A DNA stretch of 64,000 nucleotides, taken from NCBI RefSeq assembly GCF_028858725.1, contig NC_084768.1, positions 1,719,853-1,783,852 of the forward strand, in the 5' to 3' direction. Source of the stretch: Colius striatus (Eukaryota; Chordata; Aves; Coliiformes; Coliidae). The notes beneath the pieces are model-generated. The model ran no database searches and was not told the DNA's origin. It saw only the letters and a list, made by a program, of their open reading frames with translations. Below, piece after piece: positions 1-9,785 of this stretch. The stretch's first letter is position 1; the number at the start of each line of letters is the position of its first letter. The position numbers and the translations under genes are program-made.

Positions 1-120
1 GGAGAAGGAGAAGGAGAAGGAGAAGGAGAAGGAGAAGGAGAAGGAGAAGGAGAAGGAGAAGGAGAAGGAGAAGGAGAAGGAGAAGCAGGAGAAGAAGGAG
101 GAGGAGGAGGAGGAGGAGGA
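1..120. repeat. (GGAGAA)n / (GGA)n purine microsatellite
   Basis: The window opens inside an almost perfect GGAGAA hexamer array (to about 84), which changes to GAAGGAGGA and GGA repeats up to about 120. The array presumably continues left of the window. It is simple-sequence DNA, and the Glu/Lys-rich reading frames across it are not genes. Confidence 0.95.
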
Positions 121-794
121 TGGCTCCTGTGGCAAGAAGGGAGGTTTTTAATCCTTCTTTTATAGCAAAAGCTGCCCTGGAGGAAGAGTGGGGAAAGAAA
201 AAGGAAAACATTAAAGATGGGGAAAGGAAAACATTAAAGATGGGGAAAAGAAAACTCATCCTCTCAGACTAGTAAAATCCTTCCTTGACAGTTAGAAATC
301 CACGGCATGAATCCCACCTCTGCTCTGGCAGGGCGTCAGTGCAGAATGCAGGCTCATGAGAAGTTCAGTCTCCAAGTAATTGCATTTTAGAAAAGGAAGA
401 AACAGCTGCTGCAAAAGGAGGCCTGTGACAGAAACCCACAAGGGCTCCCGTCCCTTTTTCACACAGCCACTCTTGTCAGCACACAGCAGTATCTCTGCAG
501 ATCAGAGCAACAGCACAACTTCAGCCCGTTTCACACCTGGGATCTGATCAAAGGCAGAGCGGGAAGAAATCTCCAGCCAACAGCCAGCGGTTACATTTGG
601 CCAGAGGCCTTTGAAACATCAACCAGAGGCAAAAGGAGCTTCCCAAGAGAAGGACTCCCCAGTACATGCTGGCCAGCCTGGCTGCTCTGCCTCTCACACA
701 CGCACACACGGTTCCTCTCGCTCACTTTTGGGCCAGTGCAATCGATGCCACACTTACACATTAGTGGCTGCGATGGCGTATTTCCCATCTCTTC
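121..794. other. non-coding stretch, nothing recognised
   Basis: Unique AG-rich sequence between the opening microsatellite and the duplicated block. It contains a short local repeat of a GATGGGGAAA-type unit near 217-250. I see no conserved protein frame, splice-bounded exon or RNA gene. Confidence 0.5.
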
Positions 795-1470
795 GGAAGA
801 GCTAAAAGGGAGTGAGGAGCAGGATGGAGGCCTGGAGAGAAGAGAGAAGTTCCAGCCAGCTGAGCAAGAGAGACAGGCAGGAAAGTGGGGACAGGCTGTG
901 GGGGAGAGAGGGAAAATAAGGCCAGGAAACACAACATGGTGATAGAAAAAGGCAAAGGGCAGGGAGCAGGAGAGGAGAAAGGAAAAATAGCAACAGGGTG
1001 TGGGACAGACAGGGAGGGGTTAGAAAATACAGACAAGGAGTCCTACAGAGGAAGAGAAATTAAAAACAGTGATGGGCTGAAGACAGAGAGGGAGGAAGCA
1101 ACAGATGAGGGCAGGGAGCCAGAACCGATGGGGAGGGACCAAAGCTAGCAATTATGGACAAGTGCCCTCATTCCCTGAGCACTGCCCAGGAACTGCATTA
1201 GCAGGAGCCTCCAGAAGTGTGGTGCCTGCAGCAGGCCTGTCCTGGGCCCAGCCCTGCACCCTGAGAGTGCTGCCGACCAGCACCTTGTCCAGTGGCCAGC
1301 CCTGGGGAAGGGAAATCACCCAGCTGTTTCTTTGGGCTTTTTGTGATTGTTTTGCTTTCAAAAAGCAACTGTGTGTGCTCTAAATAGCACCTGCAAGGAA
1401 AAGGGAAGCAGGCTTCCCACGTGGGACACCTTTAATGCCTGCACCAGGTACCAGACTTGAGAGCTTTCCC
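795..1470. repeat. Direct duplication, copy 1 (pair with 35984-36657)
   Basis: From GGAAGAGCTAAAAGGG to ACCAGGTACCAGA this block matches 35984-36657 almost base for base in the same orientation. A few substitutions and small indels separate them (for example CAGATGAGGGCAGGG versus AAGATGAGGGCAGGG). The flanks are unrelated on both sides, except that both left edges share GGAAGAG. The copies lie about 35 kb apart. The block is purine-rich and its many frames have no recognisable protein, so I treat it as non-coding duplicated DNA. Confidence 0.9.
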
Positions 1471-2629
1471 ATTCACAGGCCCCAGATCCCTGTCCTCTGT
1501 TGCTATTTCATACCAGCAGGTGTGGGCTTAGATGAGGAGTTGAGTGATGAATGGGGAGAGAATGGCAAGCCAAGGGCTGAACGTGTTTAATAGTGCCAGG
1601 AGCCACTTGTGTGTTGTGCAGACGCCTGTGAGCAGGAGCCCTTTGCAATCAGCCTGGGAAGGGCCGAGGGAGCGAGCCTTAGGGGGCCAGTCAGTTGTGT
1701 TTGGGCTGTAAATGGTGGGACCAAGCAGCCAAAGCAGCTGAAAGCATTTCCAGCCAGGCCACAGTGCCCACAGTGGGATCGTCGCTTCGTCTCTCCGTAA
1801 GGGATGGGAGCTGTGTTGTTTCCTTTCCCAGGGGCACGCTGGGTGCAGAGATGCCCCGAGCAGCCGGCGCTGACAAAAGGAACGACGCTGCCGATGCTGC
1901 CCTGGGCTCGGGCACTTCAGTCCCGGTGCCGGTGCCAAAGCCGTTCCCCAGCTGCACACAGCCCCGCTCACTGCTGCTGCCCACGCTCCTGCCTGCGGCT
2001 ACAGGCAGCTGCCCTGGCTCTGCAGTGCTCCCCAGGAACGGCAGCACCAGGCAGCTCAGAAACGCCACCCTGCCTGCCAAAGGCTGACAGCAGCTTCATG
2101 CTGGGCAATCTTTCCTCTTCTCAGGCCTCAGTGCTGTTCCCTCCCAGGAGAGACTCGGGGCTTCAGGCTCAGCCCCACAGCAGGAGAGTGCCAGGGCTGC
2201 AAAGCTGCACAGCAGAACGGGGAATCGGGCTCTGCCTTTGCTTTCCAGGCTGTCTCCTCAACACAGCCCTTGAGACAGATGCTGTGCCTCAAGCACATGT
2301 CACACCCAGCCACTTGAGCAGTACTGTGCCTGTTTCTTCTCCAGCAAGTGGAAGACAGGAGGGACAATAGAATATGTCAGAGCAAGCTCCTAGAGACAAC
2401 ATGTGGAGATTGAGAACTAAATGTTCTTTCAAGCTGGGGCAAATACTTTTAATGGTACCACAAGAAGGAGCCGTGTTTGAACTCTGAAACAATGCTGGGG
2501 AAAAGTGTTTCTGTGACAGAACAAAATATAATGATACAGAATAGAAACAGAAAATCAAACGCGACAAGATGCTTCTCTGATGGCAGCAGGTCCCACACTG
2601 ATGGAGAGCTGCAGGTCAGGCTGTGGGCT
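1471..2629. other. non-coding, GC-moderate stretch
   Basis: No recognisable gene. A mildly CpG-enriched segment near 1800-2090 is open in several frames on both strands, which reflects base composition; none of these frames resembles a known family or has convincing splice borders. Confidence 0.4.
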
Positions 2630-3268
2630 TCTCCTCTTCTCTCTTCTCTCTTCTCTTCTCTTCTCTTCTCTTCTCTTCTCTTCTCTTCTCTTCTCTTCTC
2701 TTCTCTTCTCTTCTCTTCTCTTCTCTTCTCTCCTCTCTTCCCTCTCCTCTCCTCTCCTCTCCTCTCCTCTCCTCTCCTCTCCTCTCCTCTCCTCTCCTCT
2801 CCTCTCCTCTCCTCTCCCCTCCCCTCACCTAATCTTCCTAATCTACTTCACTCCCCTTGTCTCCTTTCCTTCTCTTCCCCTTATCCCTTTCCCTTCCCTT
2901 CCCCCTGTCCTGTCCTCTTCTTCCCTTTCTCTCCCATCTCCTATCCCAATACCCATCCTCTCCTCTCCTTTCTTCTCTTTTCTACACCTCTCCTCTCCCC
3001 TCCCCTAATTCCCCTCCTCTCCTCCCCCAATTCCCATCTTCTCCTCTCCTCTTCTGCACTCCCCTGATCCTCTCTTCTCCTCCCCTTTTATCCCACCTCC
3101 TCCCCCAATCCCCATCCTCTCCTCTCCTCTCCTCTCCTCTCCTCTCCTCTCTCCTCTTCTGACTTCTGTCTTTTTTCTTCTTCTCTCTTCCCTCTTCTCT
3201 CTTCTCTCTTCCCTCTTCTCCTCTCTTTTCTTCTTTCTTCTCTCTTCCCTCTTCTCTCTCTTCTCTCC
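2630..3268. repeat. Long polypyrimidine tract: (TCTTC)n then (TCTCC)n
   Basis: About 640 bp of almost pure pyrimidine on the plus strand. It starts with a TCTTC array (about 2636-2735), continues as a TCTCC array (about 2736-2822), then a degenerate C/T region, another TCTCC block (about 3117-3152) and TTCTCTCTTCCC repeats to about 3268. All three plus frames read Ser/Leu/Phe/Pro strings and the minus frames read Arg/Glu/Gly strings; these are composition artefacts. It lies just downstream of the stop codon of the minus-strand EHMT1-like gene. Confidence 0.95.
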
Positions 3269-3343
3269 TGCCCACAGCCCCTTGCAGTGCCAGGGACAGC
3301 TCACCCTCTCCCCGCCAAGCCCAGCACGCAGGGTGACACCCAC

Positions 3344-5165
3344 TCAGTGCCTGTGCCATGGAGCCTTTGCTGCCCAGCTGCTGACAGGGGCCTCCTTTGG
3401 CTTCCTGCTGCGGGCCATGGCGCGCGCCTGGCGCTTGGCCAGCGCCCAGCTCGTGTACTTGCACCTGCCAGAGCCGCATTTGCAGCTGAAGGATTTGCCT
3501 TTGACGGCCCAGAAATCCTCCTTGTAGTCGAAGCTGCGGGAGAGAGACGGAGCCGGGCTCAGTGCAGAGCAGCAGCACGGGGCAGCCAAAGGGACGGGGC
3601 AGCCAGAGCTGCAGGATGGGGGGGCGGCAGCCCGCGGCGCCGCCACCGTTTGGGGCTCGGCAAAGCTTCAGGGGATGGCGAGTGCCGGCGGGGGCACGGC
3701 CCCGGGAACACAGCGCTGGAGCCCAGCAGCTCGCAGCAGCCCAGCGCTCGTCCCTCTGCTCTCCATCCTCCCTGCGGCCCAGGGCCGGCACCTACCCAAG
3801 CTGCTCTCCAGCTCTGATGTCCCTCGTGCTGAAGAAGACCAGCCTGGGGAAGCGCACGTCCTGATGGGATGTGAAGACCCTGGCAGCGAAGACGTTGGGC
3901 TCGCAGTGATGGTTGATGAAGCGGCCGATGTTGCCATAGAAACGCGCATCGATGCAGTACACGTCTCCTGCCTGAAGTGAAACCGTTGCTTCTAAGCTTT
4001 AGGTGGCACTTCCCAAGCTGACATTTCTGCTGTGAGACAGCCCGCACAGGGCAGCACAGGCCAGCTCCCAGCACAACAGGCCTCGGCTCCCTGCCAGCCT
4101 GACCTGCTGCAGCCCTTGGGAAGGCAGCGGGCTCTGCTCAGTCTCCCAGCTCAGTTCTTTCCCAGGAACTTACAGAGCTGACAGCCCACCCAGCCGACAC
4201 TGCGTGTCCACACTCGAGGGACAAACCCTGAGCAGCCCAGCTCAGGCTGCCCAAATGGCTTTCACACAAGCCTCTGTCGAGCACCAAACCCGGGGCTGGC
4301 AGCACGTGCCGCGGTGGCCCAGCGCTGCTGGGCTGTGGCCCCTGAACCAGCCTCAGCCTCGCCTCACATACACTCTCTCCTAACTAAAAGCCAGGGAGGT
4401 CACAGCCCTCCTCTAGAGGGGGATTCAGATCCTGCTGCGCAGCAGGATGGAGGCAAATGGGCTCTTTGCTCTCCTGGAGAGGCCAGAGCCCGGGTTGGCC
4501 TCGACACACCCCTCAGACACAGCACCTCGTTGTCCAGGTCGAACAGGTAGGTGTCTTCACGGAGCTCTGCCTCGGCATCGGAGATCACCTCACCGACGTA
4601 CCTGCGGCACACGGGGAAGGCAGCAGTGAGATGCTGGTGCCATCACAGCCCTGGCTTGCAATCTCTCCTTGTAGGAAGAGGGAAGAGAAGGGAATGGCCC
4701 AGGCACAGCAGTTGGCCAAGATCAGCACGTGAGTCCCATTCTCCTCACGTTCATGGTCAGGCTCAGGCCCTGGCTCTCCTGCACACCACTGCAGGGTCTG
4801 TGCTGTTCACAGCCCAAAGCAAGATGCTTGTGTCTGCCCTTCCTGTGTTTCCCCAGCTATTGTGACCAGTTCCATTGTGTAGAAGCTCTGAACTCACCAC
4901 ACTATTGCAACCCAGGAAACCCTTTGCAAACCATTTCACAGAGCCCATGGGCCAGATTAAAGCCTACAACACCTCCTGCCTGAGAGCCAGCGCTCGGCTC
5001 CGTTCCAACTCGATGGCAAAAGGCAGCAGCCCCCAGGCCTTTGGACAGGGATGGGTTGACCAGAGCTGAATCACTCACTCGCACACAAAGGTTCCTGCTG
5101 GAATGTCCTCCATGGTTCTCACACCCCAGCCCATCTCTCGTGTGCGGAACAGCTGTAGCTGAACC
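3344..5165 (-). CDS. EHMT1: EHMT1-like SET and post-SET exons
   Basis: Exon 5165-5079 encodes [20 protein letters not shown] and ends inside the Glu codon of VCE|Y. Exon 4601-4526 encodes [13 protein letters not shown] through YLFDLDNE. Exon 3971-3796 encodes [13 protein letters not shown], then [11 protein letters not shown]. The upstream AG at 3973-3972 is the acceptor that keeps phase; the closer CAG at 3970-3968 would break it. Exon 3533-3344 encodes [20 protein letters not shown] and a basic tail. The SAM-binding NHxxEPN motif, the FDY Tyr and the post-SET CxCxxxxC are all present, so catalysis is plausible. Oddities are KED where the family has GER/GDR after FDY, a lysine/arginine-rich extension, and a tail ending WHRH. 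Confidence 0.88.
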
Positions 5166-8100
5166 CTGCAAAAGAGCAAAGGAAACACGCTGATGGCAGC
5201 CCTCTGCAGGAAGACAACGGCTTGTCCCAGAGACGGGAGCAGAAAAGCAGCAACCTCCCATCACCACACAGCCAAGAGGATTTCCATCCCCAGCCCTGAC
5301 AGAGCTCACTCCAGCACCGCTCTGGGCACAGAATCACGGAATACCACAGCAGTGGGGGGCTGGAAAGGAGCTCCAGAGATCATCCAGCACAACCCCCTGC
5401 TAAAGCTGAAGGTGCTCCCTGGGGCTGGCACGTGGGACACCAGAATCCCACCCTCAGCAGTTCCCTTCCATGTGCACAGGCAGCACTCGGGGGAAGGCAG
5501 GGAAGGGGCACGGCGATGGAAGGCAGCAGAGCTCTGCAGGATGCAGGGGGAAGGCAAGGAGCTTGCCCTTGGCAAGTCACAACACCTTGAGATAAGTGCT
5601 CTGATCCTTTAGCCCTCTGCTAGGGCCAGCTCCATCATCTCCAGCTCCCTGGCTGCAACACAAGGAAGAAACGCTGCAGCTGCAAACTTGTTGGGGTAAG
5701 AGCTGCTCTGTGGCATTTTACTGAGGGAGTGTATGGGCAGAGAAAGAATCCTGTGAGTCACCCTGCCTCCTGCTCAGCCAGCACTGGAATTCAGGGCAGG
5801 ATGAATGATCTCCAGGGCTGGGGAAAGCTCCATCTGGGCTCTGTGGTTTATGGCAGGCCCAGAGGGGTTGGTGTTGGTCTTGCCAAGGGAAGCTGCGCTT
5901 GGCCCCTCCTCTCACCGGGGCCCGTTCTGCACCACGCGGTTCCTGCAGGTTCGCCAGCACAAGCACATGGGGTTGCACTCGACGATACACGGGGGGTTCC
6001 TCTGCTTGAATCCAGGCAGCAGTCGGCCATCCTGACATGGAGAGGCATTCAGGACTGGGTTAGTGGCTCTTCCTGTCACCCACTGTGACCAGGGCAAGCA
6101 GGAGCACAGATTGTCCAAGTAGAAACACAGCCCAGAGAACCCCAAAGCAGAGCCTCACCCCGACCTCCCTCAAACCAGCACCAGACCTCAACTTCTACAG
6201 GGGGTTTGTTCTGCCCTGACTGTGGCACACTCCCCACCACCACCCACAGCTGACCATAGCAAGGCACCATCTCCACTTTTGCTGCCTGGCATCACCCTGC
6301 ACAGCACCAGAACGCTGTGCATCATCACTAGGAGCATTCTGCAGTGCTGCAGGGGACAAGCTGATGCTCAGTCTGTCTCTGCAACAAAGCCAGCACTTCC
6401 CGAGCACTAGCCCAGTGCTCCCAAGCTCTGGGAACCACATTCTCTTCCCAAACAACACTCCCCCAAAGCTCCAAAAGCACTTATCCAAGCCCAACCAGGC
6501 TCCTGGCAATACTGCAGTTAAGACACCTTTTCTTTGCCCTCATCCCCAAGGATCACAACAAAGTGAAGCAGGCAGAATGCCTCTCTGTTCTCCCCTCCCC
6601 TGGTTTACATATGGCAGCATTTGCTGTGTGCTTCACAAACGGAAGCTGATTTCACAGAAGGGTTGTTACATGCTCTCTAGCACGTGGCCATCACTGATGG
6701 CTGGGTTCCCATGGCAGTAACACTCTCCAATAACAAGCAGCAGCTTCCCTGAGTTCACATCTTGTTCTTGCCACACACCCCTCTGAGCTGAGACTGCAAC
6801 TTGAGGCATTTTCCAACAGGGAGAGATTTGCTGTGCCAGGAGCTGTTTGCAAGGCGCTCTTATCCAGCCCCAAGGCCGCGAGTGGCAGCTCCAAGCGCTG
6901 CTCTGACCCAAGAGACGCTTCTGTGTCCTCACCTGCCGGTACCAGCAGCGCCCGCTGAGCTGCCCACACACGCAGGTGCTGGAGGAGCAGTCGTCCGCAC
7001 ACGCGCAGCGCTGCAACAGGAGACAAGGGCTCAGACAGGCTCACCCTCACCCCACACTTCCTCACCTCTGCTCTCACAGCCCTCAGCCCTTGGAGGACTT
7101 TGGTATCACAGTGGAGACCTCGGCCGGACGCTGCGCTCAGAGGGCGACAGCACGAGGAGGGGCCCCAAACAACTCACTGACTCTCCAGACACAGAACAGA
7201 GCAGAAGGCTGAACAGGAGCCACAGCAGCCAGCACCACATGTCTGATGCTACAGCACACGGCTGAGCTCAGAGGATGGCTCAGGGCTCGGAAACAAAGAC
7301 CAGCAGAACCTGTCTCCTACGGCAAGAGCTGGGCTACGGCCCCAGCTGCACTTTGCTGGCAACATTGGGACCAGACAATCCCATCTGGAATGGAAACCCC
7401 ACTCTGAGCTGCAGTGCACTGCAGCACGTCTGAATGCACAGCCCAGGACAGGACAACACGCAGGACACACAGCAGCCTCACCTGTAAATGAGTGACGTTG
7501 CTGTCAACGGCCACTGCGGAGGTGAAGCAGCTCTTCACAATGTATTTGAAGTCGCTGGGACACGGCTCACTGTCCACAGCATTGACACAGGGAATCGGGA
7601 CCCACTCGTAACCCCGGGAGATGTCTCTGCCAGTGGCACAAAGAGAAGTGTCACACAAGGAAAGCTCCCCAGAGCCATGGGCCCCTCCAGTGCCATCCTG
7701 GCCCAGCGTTACTGCCTGGGATCACGGAGCAGTCAAAGCCTGAAAGCCATTCTGGACACAACAGGGTTCCTTTGTCCCCATCCTGCCTTACAGATCGTTC
7801 TTTGTGCTCAGGAATATTCCCATTTGGAGCAGGACCTCACAAGCCACGCTCTGAATCAACAGGTGCTGAGGTCTTGCAAAGCACAAACTGACCTCCACAG
7901 CCCTTTCAAAAGCTGAGCAAGCACTTGCAGTGCTGTCTTAAGCCAGGCTCCCAGCCTCCCCCGTGCATGGGCTCTGTTTCGTGACCCACAAGCAAAGCCA
8001 GCCATCTTCTCACCTGCTCAGCACCTTCTCTGTCTGGGTAAGCCTCTCATTAGATGTTTCTTCAAGAGTCTTCTTTGTCTCCAGGGCCACCCAGACCTCA

Positions 8101-8181
8101 GAGCTCAGGCCAGTGCACTGGGCTGGAGTCTCACTCTCCGTGTTCTTTAAACTGACATCTGAGCCACAAGAAACAGAGAGA
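3344..8181 (-). CDS. EHMT1: EHMT1-like H3K9 methyltransferase, C-terminal half (8 exons)
   Basis: Eight exons on the minus strand: 8181-8014, 7626-7482, 7010-6933, 6031-5916, 5165-5079, 4601-4526, 3971-3796 and 3533-3344. All join in phase across GT-AG borders, leaving 1,035 coding bases: 344 codons plus a TGA at 3346-3344. The family (EHMT1/GLP and EHMT2/G9a) mono- and dimethylates histone H3 lysine 9 in the nucleus. Visible features in order are a linker with SDVSLKN and ETPAQC, the Cys-rich pre-SET, the SET domain with NHHCEPN and GEQLGFDY, and a post-[12 protein letters not shown]. The match is closer to EHMT1 than EHMT2 ([24 protein letters not shown]). Ankyrin repeats and the N-terminal half are not visible upstream before the provirus at 9050 or beyond it. 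It could be a diverged paralogue, a truncated copy or the 3' end of a gene whose 5' exons lie outside the window. The absence of stops over 344 codons argues for recent or current constraint. Confidence 0.85.
5325..5400 (-). mobile_element. CR1 LINE 3'-end fragment
   Basis: CACAGAATCACGGAATACC followed by GGCTGGAAAGGAGCTCCAGAGATCATCCAGCACAACCCCCTGCT matches the 3' end of avian CR1 in reverse orientation. It lies in the EHMT1-like intron between the exons at 5079-5165 and 5916-6031. Confidence 0.7.
5916..8181 (-). CDS. EHMT1: EHMT1-like linker and pre-SET exons
   Basis: Exon 8181-8014 (enters in phase with one leading base) encodes the segment between ankyrin repeats and pre-SET and ends at CTGAGCAG|GTGAG. 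Exon 7626-7482 continues with [19 protein letters not shown] and ends at THLQ|GTGAGG. Exon 7010-6933 holds [18 protein letters not shown], part of the zinc-binding Cys cluster. Exon 6031-5916 holds DGRLLPGF, then [20 protein letters not shown]. In this family nine pre-SET cysteines bind a triangular three-zinc cluster, and the Cys pattern here appears complete. Substitutions against mammalian EHMT1 are scattered and conservative at the cluster. Confidence 0.88.
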
Positions 8182-9043
8182 CTGCAAAAGAGCAAGAGAG
8201 AAGCAGCATTCCCCATGAGAAAGCGTGCAAGAGGAACATCAGCTGAATCCCATCCTCCAGCCAGCCCTTCAGCAACAAGGAAGAGTCTGCAACACTAAAT
8301 AATCACAGGCAAAGAGGTGGGCTGGAAAGAGCAGGATGCAAAGAGAAGCGGCCCACGGGAAGCTGCTGTTGGACTTGGCCCTTGCTCATACTCACCAGCC
8401 TTTGGGGAGTGCACATGGGGCTTTATTCAGAGCAGCCATGAAGGAAAGGAAAAGCCCTGGTACTGTCTTATTCCCTGCTAGCTTGGGGGAAAAAGCAGCT
8501 TGAATCAAGGATGCCTGAGACCTTCCTGCTGGGAAGCCCAGTCTGAGCACAGCCCCTCAAACCCTCTGCCCAAGCCTCCAGCAACACTCCACTGTTTCTT
8601 ATCGTTCTGACAGCAGCAGCTCAGGGGTCAGAGCCACTGTCCCCAGGAGCAGGACAACGAAGAAACAAGCCTCCCAGCCCAGCTTGGGTTTGTGCTTCAA
8701 TGCCAAAGGCAGGACAGAGTTTCTCCTGAGCTTGCCAGCCAGCAGCCAGCTAGAAAGGAGGGACAAGGGGAAGGCAGAGAAACAAAACAATCGGCATCAA
8801 CACGGGAGAGGTGTGACAGACGTGAACAAACATGCTGGAAAAGGCCAGAAGCTGAGGCAGGAAACACAGTCTTGGCTAGAGCCAAGGGGTGAAACACCAA
8901 AGACAAAGGGATACTGCCATGGCTGGATGAAGAAACAGAAAGAAGAGGGAAGGAAAGCCAGTGTCTCTCGCCCATCTCACACCTAAGCCAGAGAAGCTAA
9001 ACCTTCACTTGGAAAGAAGGAACCAACACCTTCCATGTAGAGC
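8182..9043. other. putative intron / 5' flank of the EHMT1-like gene
   Basis: No ankyrin-encoding exon or other conserved frame is visible on the minus strand upstream of the exon ending at 8181. The sequence looks like ordinary intron or flank and is the site hit by the ERVK provirus. Confidence 0.4.
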
Positions 9044-9049
9044 CTCCAG
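9044..9049. repeat. Target-site duplication CTCCAG (left)
   Basis: CTCCAG directly precedes the provirus LTR beginning at 9050 and is repeated at 15507-15512 directly after the other LTR. A 6-bp duplication is usual for betaretroviral (ERVK) integrases. Confidence 0.9.
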
Positions 9050-9330
9050 TGTTGTTGTTGTGAAGGCAATAATCACTCAAAGACGTAGAGGGTCTAAGTA
9101 ATGCACGTGCAGAGACGTACAGGGGCAACGTAGTACAACCACCAGAGCTGACTCAAAGCCACCCTTCCTTTGCTAGCTACCTCCTTATATGCTGCTTCTG
9201 CCCATGAGATCACCCAGGGCCCAATTGATTAACTTGCAGCACCTGTTTCTGAAGTAGCATGCCAGCTGCATTAACTTATCCCTACCATCTTTATTCAAGC
9301 TGGCTGGTCCAAGCTACGTCTGTGCCTACA
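9050..9330 (-). repeat. 3' LTR of the ERVK provirus
   Basis: 281 bp, reading TGTAGGCACAG at its 5' end and ending in ACAACAACAACA on the minus strand (TG...CA termini). It contains a TATAAGG box inside GCATATAAGGAGG. By eye it is identical to the LTR at 15226-15506. I do not see a canonical AATAAA in it. Confidence 0.95.
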
Positions 9331-9351
9331 ATTCCCCCCTTTTTCTTTTTT
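9331..9351 (-). other. Polypurine tract of the ERVK provirus
   Basis: On the minus strand AAAAAAGAAAAAGGGGGGAAT lies immediately before the 3' LTR start, in the position and composition of a plus-strand primer polypurine tract. Confidence 0.9.
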
Positions 9352-9785
9352 GAACCAGCCAGCCTTTAGCAACACATTTCAGAATTAAAGGTACATGAAG
9401 AAAACATAAATATTTTTACCCATGGCCATGAGTTTACAACAAAAGGTCAATAACAGCTACATCGCTGAACAATACAATACAGAAATCCATAAAGTCAAAA
9501 TAAACAATCTGATATGTGTTGGTAGGAGGGACGCACACTGGCAGGAAGGGATGAGGTCTTGGTAGCTCCACTGATATTTCTTTTTCCTGATGTGGTTCTG
9601 GACTTTTCTTCAGATCCTTTAGCATGCTGATCTGTGAGCATTATCAATAAGATGAAAATATCTCTTCATCTGTTGGTCATCTTAAGTTCTTTAATTCTTT
9701 TATAGCTGAAGGAATTTACAGCAGCCTAAGTGGTGCCACAGTTGCGAGGGTTTACATTTTAATAGAGTGATGGATTGAGGGTGGA
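9352..9785 (-). other. ERVK tail between pol and 3' LTR, no env
   Basis: About 430 bp between the pol stop and the polypurine tract. A 63-codon minus-strand frame (9625-9434) ends in a hydrophobic stretch (DFCIVLFSDVAVIDLLL) but shows no surface or fusion-peptide features. It may be a vestige of env or chance, and I see nothing decisive. Confidence 0.5.

Noticed and set aside
1804-2370. 188-codon plus-strand frame
   Set aside because: No family resemblance; overlapping frames are open on both strands because of composition.
2477-3791. Several long open frames across the C/T tract on both strands
   Set aside because: They translate simple repeats (Ser/Leu/Phe or Arg/Glu/Gly strings) and have no coding signal; the true coding exon nearby is 3344-3533 on the minus strand.
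9434-9625. Possible env remnant in the ERVK tail
   Set aside because: Only a short frame with a hydrophobic end; no signal peptide, fusion peptide or disulphide motif visible.
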